A program made the position numbers and the translations under genes. Below, one piece after another: positions 1-10,263 of a stretch of 64,000 nucleotides of DNA. The notes under the pieces were generated by a model. That model was not told the origin of the DNA. It saw only the letters and a program-made list of their open reading frames with translations, and did not search any database. Position 1 is the stretch's first letter; every line of letters starts with the position of its first letter. Source of the stretch: Thermohalobaculum sp039180675 (GTDB lineage Bacteria > Pseudomonadota > Alphaproteobacteria > Rhodobacterales > Rhodobacteraceae); NCBI GenBank assembly GCA_039180675.1, contig JBCDDC010000003.1, positions 62,001-126,000 of the forward strand. The letters run 5' to 3'.

Positions 1-2
1 AA

Positions 3-3000
3 TTCGATGACCGCTCGACGCTCACGGATCTCGACGGCGAATTCGGGGCGAACGGATCGCTCAAGGGGCGTATCATCCAGCTGATCGCGGGCCCGGGCGC
101 GGGTCAGGAGCTTCTGGTCCTTGACAACACCAACACGACGCTGACGCTCAACGGTCTCTGGACCGAAAACCCGGTGCCGGGTGAGACGATCTATCGGATC
201 GAGCAGTATGACGGCCTGCAAATTCCGTCGCTCGAGGTCACGATCAACGACAACGATACACCGGGCCTGGTGGTCGATCAGACTCGGAGTCTGCAAACCT
301 TTGACATCCCCGGGTTTGGAGACATTCGCCTGCAAGTTCAGGACATCGACACCGTTACCTCGGTGATCGAAGGCAGCGATGGCGATCAGCGCGGCGAGCA
401 GGATGTCGTGGTCGTCAGTCTCAACAAGACTCCCACTTCGGCGGTCACGCTGCGCGTGCTCTTCAATCAGCAGCCGGGCGGCCCGCAGATCGCGATCAAC
501 GGTGATTCCGACGGACTTATCGAACTGCAGCTCAGCAACACCAACGAGGTGGCGCTCAACATCACGGCGCTGAACGACCTTGCGCGTGAGGCCAACCACA
601 CCGACCTGATCTCGTTCGAGCTCGTCTCGGCGCAGGGCGATACCACGGACACGACGACTGACCGGATCCTGCTGACCGAGGAAGAAACCTCGATCGGCCT
701 CTCCTTCGTGCCCGAGAGCATCACCTCGATCACGATCGACGGTCTCGCCCGCGCGAGCGACCGGTTCCTGGTCGCCGGTAACCAGATCCTCTTCCTGGAT
801 GAAGACGGCCTGCCGGAGCCGATCCTCGGCCTCATAGAAGTCGCCTATGTCTTTGAAATACCAGGATTTGACGGGGCAGACGCCGAGCAGGTCCTCGTTC
901 GCATCGCTGACGATGACACCCCGACCGTGATCGTGCGCGAGACCGGCGGCTCCACCGATGTAATCGAGGTCAACAACCAGTCGACCGACTTCAACGAGAC
1001 CCCGGGCTTCGAGAACGACACCTATGAGCTGGTGCTCAGCAAGGCGCCGGACGAGGGCGAGACGGTCAAGATCTATGTCCTGCCCGAGATCACCAAGACG
1101 AGCCGCACCGGCGGGATCGTCTTCCAGGAGCTTCAGGTCGAGGTCTTCGATGCGAATGGCGACGACCGGTTCGGCAGCGATGCCGGCGGTCTCTTCGTCG
1201 AATTTACTGCGGAGAATTTCGACATCGCGGCCGTGGTCGGCGTCTCGGCCATCGCCGATGGGGTCGTCGATGGCGGCGACACCAAGGTGTTCGCGCCGCA
1301 GCCGGCGTCGGTCTCCTCGATCCTCGGACCCGTCTTCATCGACGGTGCCGGTGGCGCCGGGTCGCTCGACGGCCTTGTCGGGCCGCTCATGCTGCCGGGT
1401 GAGACCAATGTGAAAGTGCCGAACGGCACGGCGATCGACGTCTCCAACACGGATTCGCTGACCCAGATCACCATCTCGCGCGACGATCTCGACGCAGACC
1501 TGCTCGAGGATCTGCGCTTCGAGTTCGGATCGGTCGACGGCTTCAACAGCAGCCAGATCGAGGATCTGGTCGGCCTCACGCTCGAGATCACCGACAGCGC
1601 GAATGCGCCTTCGCTGACGGGCCAATTCCGCCTGATCGTGAATGTCGAGGAGGTCGGCAACACCGTCATCCTCACCCTGAACGAGCCCTACGATCTCGGG
1701 GATGGGGAGGATCTCGACGGCGACACGCTCTATGCGATCACGACCGAGAGCCTGAACTTCTTCCTCGATGAGACCGAGGCGATCGACTTCCTGTTCGTCA
1801 ACGATCAGGACAGCCCGGCGGATACCTCGGCCGTTCTGACCCAGAACCGGCTGACCGGGCTCAACATGGGCCCCGATGTCGTGATCGCGGGTCGGGAGCG
1901 CCCGGGTGGCCTGAACTTTGAGAACCTCGAAGTGATGGAGCTGAACCTCGGCACCGGCTTCAACAATCTCGACGTGCGGGGCACATTGCGCCGCGATGAC
2001 GGCTTCCAGACCTGGACCATCATCAACACCGGCACCGATATCGACGATCCCGACAACCCGTCCCTGCCGGATCGTGTGGGCGATACCGTCATCGCCTCGC
2101 TCAATGCCGAGGAGATCGAGATCGGTGCGGGCACCGGTATCGCGACCGCGATCAATGCCGACGACGACAACGTGCGCACGAGCGTCAGCGACGCAGCGTT
2201 TGCAGCGTTCGCTGGCCAGGATCTCTCCGGCTACGAGCTTCGGCTCAACCCGGGCACCGAGTCGAGCCAGGTGCGCACGATCCTCTCGAACTCAGGCGAC
2301 ACGCTGGTCCTCTCTGCACCGCTGGATGTCGATGAAGATGGGGAGACCACGATCGACGAGGCCACGGTCTGGTCGATCGTTGATCCGATCGACGGAAGCG
2401 TCGCGATCAATACCGAGGGCGGGGATGACGTCATCGACGCCTCCGCCTCGACCCTCGGCATTGTGGCCTTTGGCGGCGACGGGACCGATGTGATCACCGG
2501 CGGCAGCGGCGCCGATATCATCTTCGGCGATCAGGGCCGGGTCGACTATGTGGACGCGAACGGCAAGATCGTGACCCGCCTGGGCTCGACGCCCGAGGTC
2601 ATCACCGGCAATGCGGCAGCGCCGTTTGCCGAGGTCGGCGATACCGTGCTTACCGTCGATGTCACCAATCTGCCGGTCGCGGACACCAACGACTTCACCA
2701 ACCCGAATACGCCGTCCGAGACGGCCGATACCGGGCTTGCCGGGCTGTTCCTCGACATCAATGACGGGACCGGCTTCCTCCAGCCGGTGCAGCTGATCAC
2801 GTCGAACACGGCGACCACGCTCACCCTCGACCCGGCGTTCATCTTCGATCTCGACGAGACGTCCGAGTTCCGGATTTCGACCACGCCCGAGGATCAGACC
2901 GATGGTGTGATCTACGGCCCGGGCCGCGTGCTCTCGATCGCGAGCGAGCTTGGCGGTGACGACGATCTCTTTGGCGGCTCCGGCGCCGATATCCTGATCG

Positions 3001-6000
3001 GCGGCGAGGGCAACGACGAGATCTCAGGTGCTGGCGGCGACGATATCGCGATCGGCGATCTGGGCGTCGTCGAGTTCGAGATCGTGCCGGGCGCACCGGC
3101 CAACCCGAGCTTCGGCGATCTGGTCGAAACTCAACTGCTCTCGATCCGGTCGATCAATGTCGAGATCGCGGGCAACGATACGATCAGCGGCGAGGCTGGT
3201 GCCGACTTCCTGATCGGCGGCGGCGGCATGGACACCGTCTTCGGCGATGACGAGGATGCGACGAACAGCCAGTTCGACCCGGCTGCCGCGCAGGCCTCGC
3301 TCGACAGCGAAACCCAGGATGGCGAGGACCTGATCCTCGGCGACAGCGGCTTTATCGGCTTCATCGGTGGTCTGGCCGCCGAAGGCTCCAGCTACAACAT
3401 CGGCGGCGCGGCCGACATCCTTTCGGGCAATGCAGGCGGCGATCAGATCATCGGCGGCCTCGGCGGCGACCAGATCTCGGGCGACGCGGTCTTCGAGAAG
3501 CTGAGCAACGCGGATGGCGACGATATTCTGATCGGCGACAACGGCCGCTTCATTCTGTCGACGACCGAGGGCTTCCTACGCGAGCCGGTCTTCGCGGAAA
3601 GCTTCCTCGACGCGCTCGGCGGCAGCGACTCGATCACCGGCGATGCGGGTTCCGACCTGATCATCGGCGGCGCGGGCGGCGATAACCTGACCGGCGACGA
3701 TGTTGCCGGGACAAGCGGGGACCGCGACGGTGACGACATCATCTTCGGCGACAACGCGGAGCTGAGCTTCGTCCTCGGCGTCAGCATGATGCTGCGCACG
3801 ACCGATGTCTCCTCGAACACCGGCGGCAACGACACCCTGTCGGGGCGCGCCGGCAGCGATGTTCTGGTCGGCGGCGTCGGGGCCGATGTGCTCCGCGGCG
3901 ACGAACTGGTCCCGGTTTCAGAGCTCGACGGTGATGACATCATCCTCGGCGACAATGGCGAGATCCTGTTCAGCGATATCGACACGATCACCGGAACCTC
4001 CGAGCTCGACGAGATCTCGAGCGGTCTCGATGCGCTCGGCGGCGATGACACGATCACCGGCAACGCGGGTGCTGATATCGCGATTGGTGGCTTCGGCAAC
4101 GATCAGATCGACGGCGACGACATCAATGCGACCTCGGCCGAGCTGGATCTCGACGACCTGCTGGTCGGCGATAACGCGACGCTCGACTTCGTCTCTGGCC
4201 AGCTCGCGAGCCTGGTGACAACCGACCAGTCGTCCGAGACCGGCGGCAACGACTCGATCGCGGGCCGCTCGGGCGGCGATATTATCTGGGGCGGTGCCGG
4301 GTCGGACACGCTCTTCGGTGAGGGCAATCCTGTCCTCGGCTTCGACGGCGACGACCTGATCCTGGGCGACAATGGCGAGGCACGGTTCGATCTCGACGGC
4401 AACCTTGCGACCCTCGACCGGGTGGCCACTTTCGAGGACGGTATCGGCAATGCCGACACGATCAACGGCCAGTCGGGCGGCGATATCATCCTTGGCGGCT
4501 TCGGCGGCGATATCCTCGACGGCAACGACGGGCTGAACCAGCTTCCGGAGCTGGATGGCGACGACATCATCCTCGGCGACAACGGCGAGATCCTGATCGA
4601 GAACGGCAACCTCACCGAGGTGCGCACCTTCGACAGCAATGTCGAGACGGAGCCCGGCGATACCTTCTTCGACGATACGATTTCCGGCTATGCCGGCGCG
4701 GATATCCTCATCGGCGGCGTCGGTAGCGACCGGATCGATGGCTTCGTTGTCGGAAGCGATGAAGGCGTCGAGCTCGATGGCGCGGATCTGATCCTCGGCG
4801 ACAATGGCGAGGCCTTCTTCAGCACCACACCCCCGCCGGCCTCGCTGATCGACAGCGACGGCGATGGCGTCATGGATGACGTCGACAACGCGACCTTCGT
4901 GCACAATGCCGATCAAAGGGATACGGACGGTGATGGCCGCGGGAACGTTGTCGATCCTGACTTCGACAACGATGGTGACATCGACGCGAGCGACGTCGCC
5001 TTCTTCAGTTCCGTCTTCTTTGCGCCTAACACGCCTGGTGCCGAACACGCCGACTTTGACGGTGATGGAGTGGTCGACGCGCTGGATGTCTCGGTCTTTG
5101 CCGACTTCTTCTTCTTAGGCGCCCCCGGTGCATCCTTCCTGGATATCGATCCGGCGGATCGCGGGATTCCGACCCCGACCGGGGTGGGGCTCTCGATCAC
5201 CCTCAACGCCAACTCGCCGCGCTTCGTCGATGTCGTCCAGACGCTCGATGTCGATCAAGGCGGCGTCGACAGCATCACCGGCGCGCGTGAGGATGACATC
5301 ATCCTCGGCGGCGCCGAGGGCGACACCATCGATGGTGGCATCGATGATGATGTGATCCTGGGCGATTTCGGCCGGATCGAACTGGCCGACGACCCGCGGA
5401 CTGACGAGATCGACCGGATCGCCGTGCGCATCTTCACCACGGATTCCGCAGAAGGCGGCGACGATACCATCAATGGTGACGACGGTATCGACATCATCCT
5501 CGGCGGCGCTCAGGCCGATACGGTCTTCGGCGGCAACGACGATGACATCATCCTCGGCGACAATGGCGAGGTGCAGCGCGACTTCCTGAACGATCGCACC
5601 ACGGTGTTCACGGTCGACCCCGCGATCGGCGGCAACGACTCGCTCACCGGCGATCAGGGCGATGACATCATCCTCGGCGGCGCCGAGGACGACACGATCA
5701 CGGCGGGCACGGAAGATGACATCGTGCTCGGCGACAACGGCATCGTGGAGCAGGATCGCATCGCCGAGACACAGAGCGTGATCACGCTCGACCCGGCCAT
5801 TGGCGGCGTCGACCTGATCTTCGGCGGAGACGATGACGACATCATCGTCGGCGGCGCGGATCAGGACACGATCTTCGGCGGCGCTGATGACGACATCGTC
5901 TTCGGCGACAACGGGCAGCTCGAGTTCTTCTTCGGCATCCCGCGCATCATCCTCCAGTCGATCGACCCGACAATCGGTGACAGCGACTCGATCAGCGGCG

Positions 6001-9000
6001 ATGACGGCGAGGACATCATCTTCGGCGGAACGGCTGGCGACAACCTCTCCGGCGGCGCCGATTTCGACCTGATCTTCGGCGATCACGGCATCTTCGATAC
6101 CGATCTCTCGACCGATCCGGGCATCCAGATCCCGACCAGCTTCGATCCGCGCCAGGCCTCGCGCTCGATCTTCACCCAGAACGCCGATCTCGGCGCGGGC
6201 GACACGATCACGGGCGACGGCGCCGATGACGTGATCTACGGCCAGCAGGGCGGCGATACGATCTTCGGCGGGCTCGGAGAGGACGACATCATCGGCGGGC
6301 ACAACGTGCTCGGTGGCGCCGATGGCGATGACATCATCGAGGGCGATGAAGAAGCCGACGTGATCCTCGGCGACAACGGCCGCATCCTGCGCGGTGTGCG
6401 GTTGCCCGACGGTGACTGGCCACGCCATCCGGAGCCCTTCGCCGATGTGATCCGCGAGGTGGTCCGCTTCGACGATCTCGAGGCGGTGCTCCAGCCGATC
6501 CAGGAGTTCGATCCGTTCTTCGGCAGCGACACGATCCGCGGCGAGGGCGGTGATGACATCATCCAGGGCCAGCGCGGCAACGACTCGATCGATGGCGGCG
6601 CCGGTGACGATGAGATCATCGGCCAGCTCGGCGATGACACGGTCCGCGGCGGCGACGGCAACGACATCGTGCTCGGCGACGTCGGCGAGATCGTCCGGGC
6701 GCTGAACCCGGATGGCACCCCGCGCATCAATGAGACGGGCGAGTGGCACCGCGATGTCTTCCTCGAGGAGATCGGCACCATCATCGACGTGATCGATATG
6801 GACACGACCCCGCTGCGCAACCCGACGCCCGATCTGGCTGAGCGAATCTTCCGCGCCGATATCGCGCTGCTCGTGGGCGCCTACAACCCTGATGGCAGCA
6901 AGGTCATCAACCCGGATAACGGTGCCTGGGATACCGATCTGGTCCTTGTCGACCTGGTGCAGTCCAACAACGACGTCGTCGATGGCGGCGATGGCAAGGA
7001 CATCGTCTTCGGCCAGCGCGGTGATGATGACATCCAGGGCGGCGGCGGCAACGACGCAATCTTCGGCGACGGCGTGATCGACATCGTGGGCTTCGAGACC
7101 AACCTGCCGCAGATCGTCAGCGGCCTGCGCCTGATCGATGTGCTCGGCGGGCTGGGCGTGCAGGTCACCCCGGGCGGCTCGGTCGTGGTTCCTGATGCGA
7201 CCCTGCTGCCGGAGGAACTGACCACCTTCGATCCGCAGCTCTCGCCGGTCACCAACATCGTGCCGGCCTTCGCGGAGCTTGCGAAGAACGACGCGCTCCT
7301 CCGCGACGATGGCACCTCGATCAGCGCCTTCATCCAGGTCATCACCGATCTCGCCCATCACAGCGATGTGCTGCCGGGCAACGACACGATCCGGGGCGAT
7401 GGGTTCGAGGAAGGGGAGACTGACGGTGCAGACCTTATCATCGGCGACAATGCCCGCTTCGCGCCGCTGCCCGCCAGGGACCTGCCGGAAATCCGCGAGG
7501 CGGAGGAGGATGTCGAGGAGACCTTCGTCAGGCTGCTCGATATCATGCGCAATGTCGGGATCGAGTTCGATATCTTCGAATCCGAGATCCTGGGCGTCGA
7601 TCAGCCCTTCGAGATCTTCTTCGGCAATGACCTGATCATCGGCGGCGCCGGTGACGACGATATCTACGCGGACGATCTGCTGGTTCTGCCGCCGGCGACG
7701 GTGCTCGGCATCACCTCGAACGAGGACTTCACTGCCGAGAAGCTGGCGGAGCACGCCTTCCTCAAGGATCTCGAGTACATCGCGACCGACTTCACGCTTC
7801 TGCTGCGCGAGGCCGAGACCCAGGTCCTCCAGGCCCTGGTCGATGATGCGCGCGATGAGTTCGATGACAGGAAGCCGCGGGACAAGGACGACCTGATCCC
7901 GCTCAACCTGCGCAACTTCGTCTTCGGCAATGACAGCGTCGAGGGTGGCTCGGGCAATGATGTGATCTTCGGCGACGCCAGTGTGCTGGCCACACCGGCG
8001 CTGTCGTCGGAGAACGCGCGCAACACCTCGATCGGGCGCGATCCGCTCGACGTGCCGAACTCGCTCAAGAACGACACCAACCGGGCCCTGCGCGATCAGG
8101 ACAGGATCCTCGACCGCGTGCTCGAAGAGCATGTTGAGGAGGATCACCGCTACGACTTTGACGGCGACGATGATGACGACGATCCGGAACAGGGCGTCTC
8201 GCGGAACCAGCAGGAGTTCATCCGCGTCCGCTCCGGCTACCAGTTCAATGTCGGCAATGACGAACTGTCCGGCGGGTCGGAGGATGACCTGGTCATCGGG
8301 GACACCGGGCTCGGCGTCGCACCGTCGATCCTGGAGGCGCCGGAGACGCGCAATGAGTTCCGGAAGGCCGACAACGCCATCCGCAAGCTCACCGGCGATC
8401 TCCTGAACAAGATCCGCTTCCCGTTCGAGAGCACGGTCGCCCCCGACCCGTTCCCGGATCTCGAAGGCGACGACGATGACGATCACGATCCGTCACCGAA
8501 TGTCTTCGCCAGCAGCGACCGGATCTTCGGCGATGACGGAGACGACATCCTCTTCGGCGACAACGCAGTGATCATCCCCGACTTCGACCGGAATGACCGC
8601 AGCAGCGTCGACACCATCGTCCTGCCGGTCACCGACGAGGGTGGCGATGACGACGACGATGATCTCGGCTTCGGCTTCGACGGGGATGGTGACGACGACG
8701 ATGACGGCCAGCCCGGCCAGGACGACATCCTGTTCGGCGGCGACGGTGAGGACTACCTCTCCGGCGGCGGCGGAAGGGATGCCCTCTTCGGCGGGGATCA
8801 GGACGATATCCTCGCAGGCGACAGCGGCGTCGACAGCCTCTTCGGCGGCAACGGACGGGACGATCTCTTCGGCGGTGGCGATGTCGATGGCGACGACGGC
8901 GACGATGATGACGATCCGCGCGATTTCTTCGACGGCGGCCCCGGCATCGACCGGACCGACCGCGGGCCGGCGGACTCGATCGATCTCGACCGCGATGGCG

Positions 9001-9737
9001 TCAAGGACACGATCACCAGCCTCGCCAACCCGTTCACCGATGAATTCCTGCGGGATATTCAGCGCGCCGAGGACATCCTCGACCGCAACTCGGATCTCTG
9101 GCCGGTCTTCAACGACGAGCCGGGCGACGATGACGATGGCGACGATGATGACATGACCGCCTCCAGCATCGGTGCCGGGTCGGATGACATCGTCACGGAT
9201 GCGGATCTCGATGCCATCAAGGCCGAGGCGATCCGCAGGCTGGCGGAGACCGAGGATCTCAGCCCGGCCGAGGTGGCGCGCCTGAACGCCTTCACCATCG
9301 ATATCGGCGATCTGACCGGGGCCACGCTCGGCACCACCCATCGCGACCGGATCGTCATCGACGATGATGCCGCGGGCCACGGGTGGTTCATCGACGAGAC
9401 ACCGGCCGACGATGCCGAGTTCGCGTCCGATGGCTATGGCGGCCCCGACGGAATGGACCTCCTGACCGTCACGATGCACGAGCTCGGCCATGTTCTGGGC
9501 TTCGAGCACAGCGATGCCGGCAGCCGCGACTACATGATGCCGTTCCTCGACCCGATGCAGCGCCTCGGCCTGGTCAATGACGGGGAAGACGAGGGCCTCG
9601 CGGTCTATGACCGCCGGGTCGATGCGGTGATTGGCGAGCAGGAGGCGGCGCTTCTGGACCTCGCGGGGGCCAAGCTGCCATCGCCTGCCTCCGGCACCGG
9701 GACGAAGAGTAAAAACGTGAACTGGGCCGGCAGCTGA
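3..9737 (+). CDS. Giant RTX/Calx-beta-like protein with dockerin-like pair and C-terminal matrixin-type metalloprotease (5' partial)
   Basis: The reading frame is open from the first bases, so the true start lies outside the window; the GTG at 174 is only an internal codon. The visible part has about 3,244 residues. The first third has segments ending in motifs such as INDNDTP, IADDDTP and VNDQDSP, as in Calx-beta-like domains. From about nt 2400 to 8900 there are dozens of glycine/aspartate nonapeptide repeats of the RTX calcium-binding kind (GGSGADIIFGD and similar). At about nt 4846-5130 lies an EF-hand/dockerin-like pair (DSDGDGVMDD, DFDNDGDIDASDV, DFDGDGVVDALDV). Runs of up to six Asp occur from about nt 8160 on. 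Near the C terminus HELGHVLGFEH fits HExxHxxGxxH, followed by DYMMP as a likely Met-turn; AAGHGWFIDETP just before it is typical of bacterial matrixin-like proteins. Probably an exported, calcium-stabilised surface or matrix protein; substrate unknown. It heads the export-like gene set downstream. Confidence 0.93.
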   Translation, partial: FDDRSTLTDLDGEFGANGSLKGRIIQLIAGPGAGQELLVLDNTNTTLTLNGLWTENPVPGETIYRIEQYDGLQIPSLEVTINDNDTPGLVVDQTRSLQTFDIPGFGDIRLQVQDIDTVTSVIEGSDGDQRGEQDVVVVSLNKTPTSAVTLRVLFNQQPGGPQIAINGDSDGLIELQLSNTNEVALNITALNDLAREANHTDLISFELVSAQGDTTDTTTDRILLTEEETSIGLSFVPESITSITIDGLARASDRFLVAGNQILFLDEDGLPEPILGLIEVAYVFEIPGFDGADAEQVLVRIADDDTPTVIVRETGGSTDVIEVNNQSTDFNETPGFENDTYELVLSKAPDEGETVKIYVLPEITKTSRTGGIVFQELQVEVFDANGDDRFGSDAGGLFVEFTAENFDIAAVVGVSAIADGVVDGGDTKVFAPQPASVSSILGPVFIDGAGGAGSLDGLVGPLMLPGETNVKVPNGTAIDVSNTDSLTQITISRDDLDADLLEDLRFEFGSVDGFNSSQIEDLVGLTLEITDSANAPSLTGQFRLIVNVEEVGNTVILTLNEPYDLGDGEDLDGDTLYAITTESLNFFLDETEAIDFLFVNDQDSPADTSAVLTQNRLTGLNMGPDVVIAGRERPGGLNFENLEVMELNLGTGFNNLDVRGTLRRDDGFQTWTIINTGTDIDDPDNPSLPDRVGDTVIASLNAEEIEIGAGTGIATAINADDDNVRTSVSDAAFAAFAGQDLSGYELRLNPGTESSQVRTILSNSGDTLVLSAPLDVDEDGETTIDEATVWSIVDPIDGSVAINTEGGDDVIDASASTLGIVAFGGDGTDVITGGSGADIIFGDQGRVDYVDANGKIVTRLGSTPEVITGNAAAPFAEVGDTVLTVDVTNLPVADTNDFTNPNTPSETADTGLAGLFLDINDGTGFLQPVQLITSNTATTLTLDPAFIFDLDETSEFRISTTPEDQTDGVIYGPGRVLSIASELGGDDDLFGGSGADILIGGEGNDEISGAGGDDIAIGDLGVVEFEIVPGAPANPSFGDLVETQLLSIRSINVEIAGNDTISGEAGADFLIGGGGMDTVFGDDEDATNSQFDPAAAQASLDSETQDGEDLILGDSGFIGFIGGLAAEGSSYNIGGAADILSGNAGGDQIIGGLGGDQISGDAVFEKLSNADGDDILIGDNGRFILSTTEGFLREPVFAESFLDALGGSDSITGDAGSDLIIGGAGGDNLTGDDVAGTSGDRDGDDIIFGDNAELSFVLGVSMMLRTTDVSSNTGGNDTLSGRAGSDVLVGGVGADVLRGDELVPVSELDGDDIILGDNGEILFSDIDTITGTSELDEISSGLDALGGDDTITGNAGADIAIGGFGNDQIDGDDINATSAELDLDDLLVGDNATLDFVSGQLASLVTTDQSSETGGNDSIAGRSGGDIIWGGAGSDTLFGEGNPVLGFDGDDLILGDNGEARFDLDGNLATLDRVATFEDGIGNADTINGQSGGDIILGGFGGDILDGNDGLNQLPELDGDDIILGDNGEILIENGNLTEVRTFDSNVETEPGDTFFDDTISGYAGADILIGGVGSDRIDGFVVGSDEGVELDGADLILGDNGEAFFSTTPPPASLIDSDGDGVMDDVDNATFVHNADQRDTDGDGRGNVVDPDFDNDGDIDASDVAFFSSVFFAPNTPGAEHADFDGDGVVDALDVSVFADFFFLGAPGASFLDIDPADRGIPTPTGVGLSITLNANSPRFVDVVQTLDVDQGGVDSITGAREDDIILGGAEGDTIDGGIDDDVILGDFGRIELADDPRTDEIDRIAVRIFTTDSAEGGDDTINGDDGIDIILGGAQADTVFGGNDDDIILGDNGEVQRDFLNDRTTVFTVDPAIGGNDSLTGDQGDDIILGGAEDDTITAGTEDDIVLGDNGIVEQDRIAETQSVITLDPAIGGVDLIFGGDDDDIIVGGADQDTIFGGADDDIVFGDNGQLEFFFGIPRIILQSIDPTIGDSDSISGDDGEDIIFGGTAGDNLSGGADFDLIFGDHGIFDTDLSTDPGIQIPTSFDPRQASRSIFTQNADLGAGDTITGDGADDVIYGQQGGDTIFGGLGEDDIIGGHNVLGGADGDDIIEGDEEADVILGDNGRILRGVRLPDGDWPRHPEPFADVIREVVRFDDLEAVLQPIQEFDPFFGSDTIRGEGGDDIIQGQRGNDSIDGGAGDDEIIGQLGDDTVRGGDGNDIVLGDVGEIVRALNPDGTPRINETGEWHRDVFLEEIGTIIDVIDMDTTPLRNPTPDLAERIFRADIALLVGAYNPDGSKVINPDNGAWDTDLVLVDLVQSNNDVVDGGDGKDIVFGQRGDDDIQGGGGNDAIFGDGVIDIVGFETNLPQIVSGLRLIDVLGGLGVQVTPGGSVVVPDATLLPEELTTFDPQLSPVTNIVPAFAELAKNDALLRDDGTSISAFIQVITDLAHHSDVLPGNDTIRGDGFEEGETDGADLIIGDNARFAPLPARDLPEIREAEEDVEETFVRLLDIMRNVGIEFDIFESEILGVDQPFEIFFGNDLIIGGAGDDDIYADDLLVLPPATVLGITSNEDFTAEKLAEHAFLKDLEYIATDFTLLLREAETQVLQALVDDARDEFDDRKPRDKDDLIPLNLRNFVFGNDSVEGGSGNDVIFGDASVLATPALSSENARNTSIGRDPLDVPNSLKNDTNRALRDQDRILDRVLEEHVEEDHRYDFDGDDDDDDPEQGVSRNQQEFIRVRSGYQFNVGNDELSGGSEDDLVIGDTGLGVAPSILEAPETRNEFRKADNAIRKLTGDLLNKIRFPFESTVAPDPFPDLEGDDDDDHDPSPNVFASSDRIFGDDGDDILFGDNAVIIPDFDRNDRSSVDTIVLPVTDEGGDDDDDDLGFGFDGDGDDDDDGQPGQDDILFGGDGEDYLSGGGGRDALFGGDQDDILAGDSGVDSLFGGNGRDDLFGGGDVDGDDGDDDDDPRDFFDGGPGIDRTDRGPADSIDLDRDGVKDTITSLANPFTDEFLRDIQRAEDILDRNSDLWPVFNDEPGDDDDGDDDDMTASSIGAGSDDIVTDADLDAIKAEAIRRLAETEDLSPAEVARLNAFTIDIGDLTGATLGTTHRDRIVIDDDAAGHGWFIDETPADDAEFASDGYGGPDGMDLLTVTMHELGHVLGFEHSDAGSRDYMMPFLDPMQRLGLVNDGEDEGLAVYDRRVDAVIGEQEAALLDLAGAKLPSPASGTGTKSKNVNWAGS
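2400..8900 (+). repeat. In-frame RTX calcium-binding repeat array inside the giant gene
   Basis: The coding sequence carries many blocks of two to four GGxGxDxIxG nonapeptides, each block closed by a version of DDIILGDNGE and separated by 40-150 residue spacers. At DNA level the phrase gacatcatcctcggcgacaa recurs with small changes, for example near 3940, 4563 and 5546. The repeats keep frame throughout, so they belong to the protein and are not a mobile or CRISPR-type repeat. Confidence 0.9.
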
Positions 9738-9745
9738 CCGGCCCA
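9723..9745 (+). terminator. Hairpin at the stop codon of the giant gene
   Basis: An 8-bp perfect inverted repeat (TGGGCCGG 9723-9730 and CCGGCCCA 9738-9745, 7-nt loop) contains the TGA stop in its loop. No clear T-run follows, so it may be a weak or partial terminator, or an mRNA-stabilising hairpin that sets a different dose for the downstream genes. Confidence 0.4.
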
Positions 9746-9853
9746 TTAACACGCTCGATTTTCGTGGTAAAATGAGATTAAAGGCCTTGTCTGGGTGAGA
9801 CCGGGCCTTCACAGTCCGGATCTCGGACCCATTGGGAGCAAATGGAGAGCAGA

Positions 9854-10231
9854 ATGAGCGATACGACATCGAACGGTGGCGCTGGCGTCAGCCCGGAAGT
9901 CGGCCAACCGGCAGCCCCGGTCGTCAATTGGGACGACAGCGACATGTCCTCGACCTATTGCAATGTCGTCAACGCCTCCTCGACCCGCGAGGAAGTCATG
10001 CTGTTCTTCGGCCAGAATGAGACCTGGAACCCGGGCGATGACAAGCAGTTCGACGTGAAGCTGCTTCATAGGATTCTGCTCAACCCGATTGCTGCAAAAC
10101 GCCTTTTCGTCCTGCTCGGCGCTGTTCTCGCCCAGTACGAGAAGCGTTTTGGAACCTTGGATGTGGATGGTCTGAAGGCGGCTGCCGAGGCGCTCAAGTC
10201 AGACGCGGCCAAGCGCGGCAAGTCGGGCTGA
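9854..10231 (+). CDS. DUF3467 family protein
   Basis: A small cytosolic protein of 125 residues. The central part (YCNVVNASSTREEVMLFFGQ, then LLHRILLNPIAAKRLFVLL and a final YEKRFG) matches the DUF3467 pattern known to me, whose function is not established. I chose the ATG at 9854 because GGAGAG lies a few bases upstream; an in-frame ATG at 9842 is the alternative. It sits between the giant gene and the GAF-HlyD gene on the same strand, which suggests a role in the same process, perhaps as a chaperone or adaptor; that is inference. Confidence 0.75.
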   Translation: MSDTTSNGGAGVSPEVGQPAAPVVNWDDSDMSSTYCNVVNASSTREEVMLFFGQNETWNPGDDKQFDVKLLHRILLNPIAAKRLFVLLGAVLAQYEKRFGTLDVDGLKAAAEALKSDAAKRGKSG

Positions 10232-10263
10232 TGACCGCCCCGGTCTGAACCCGAAACCAGCCG

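Noticed and set aside
5115..8486. 1,123-codon open frame on the minus strand
   Set aside because: It is antisense to the RTX repeats; its Asp/Val/Ala-rich repetitive product is a by-product of biased codon use in the giant gene.
2400..8900. Regular DNA repeats that might look like a CRISPR or satellite array
   Set aside because: The repeats vary in sequence and spacing and keep frame as RTX nonapeptides.
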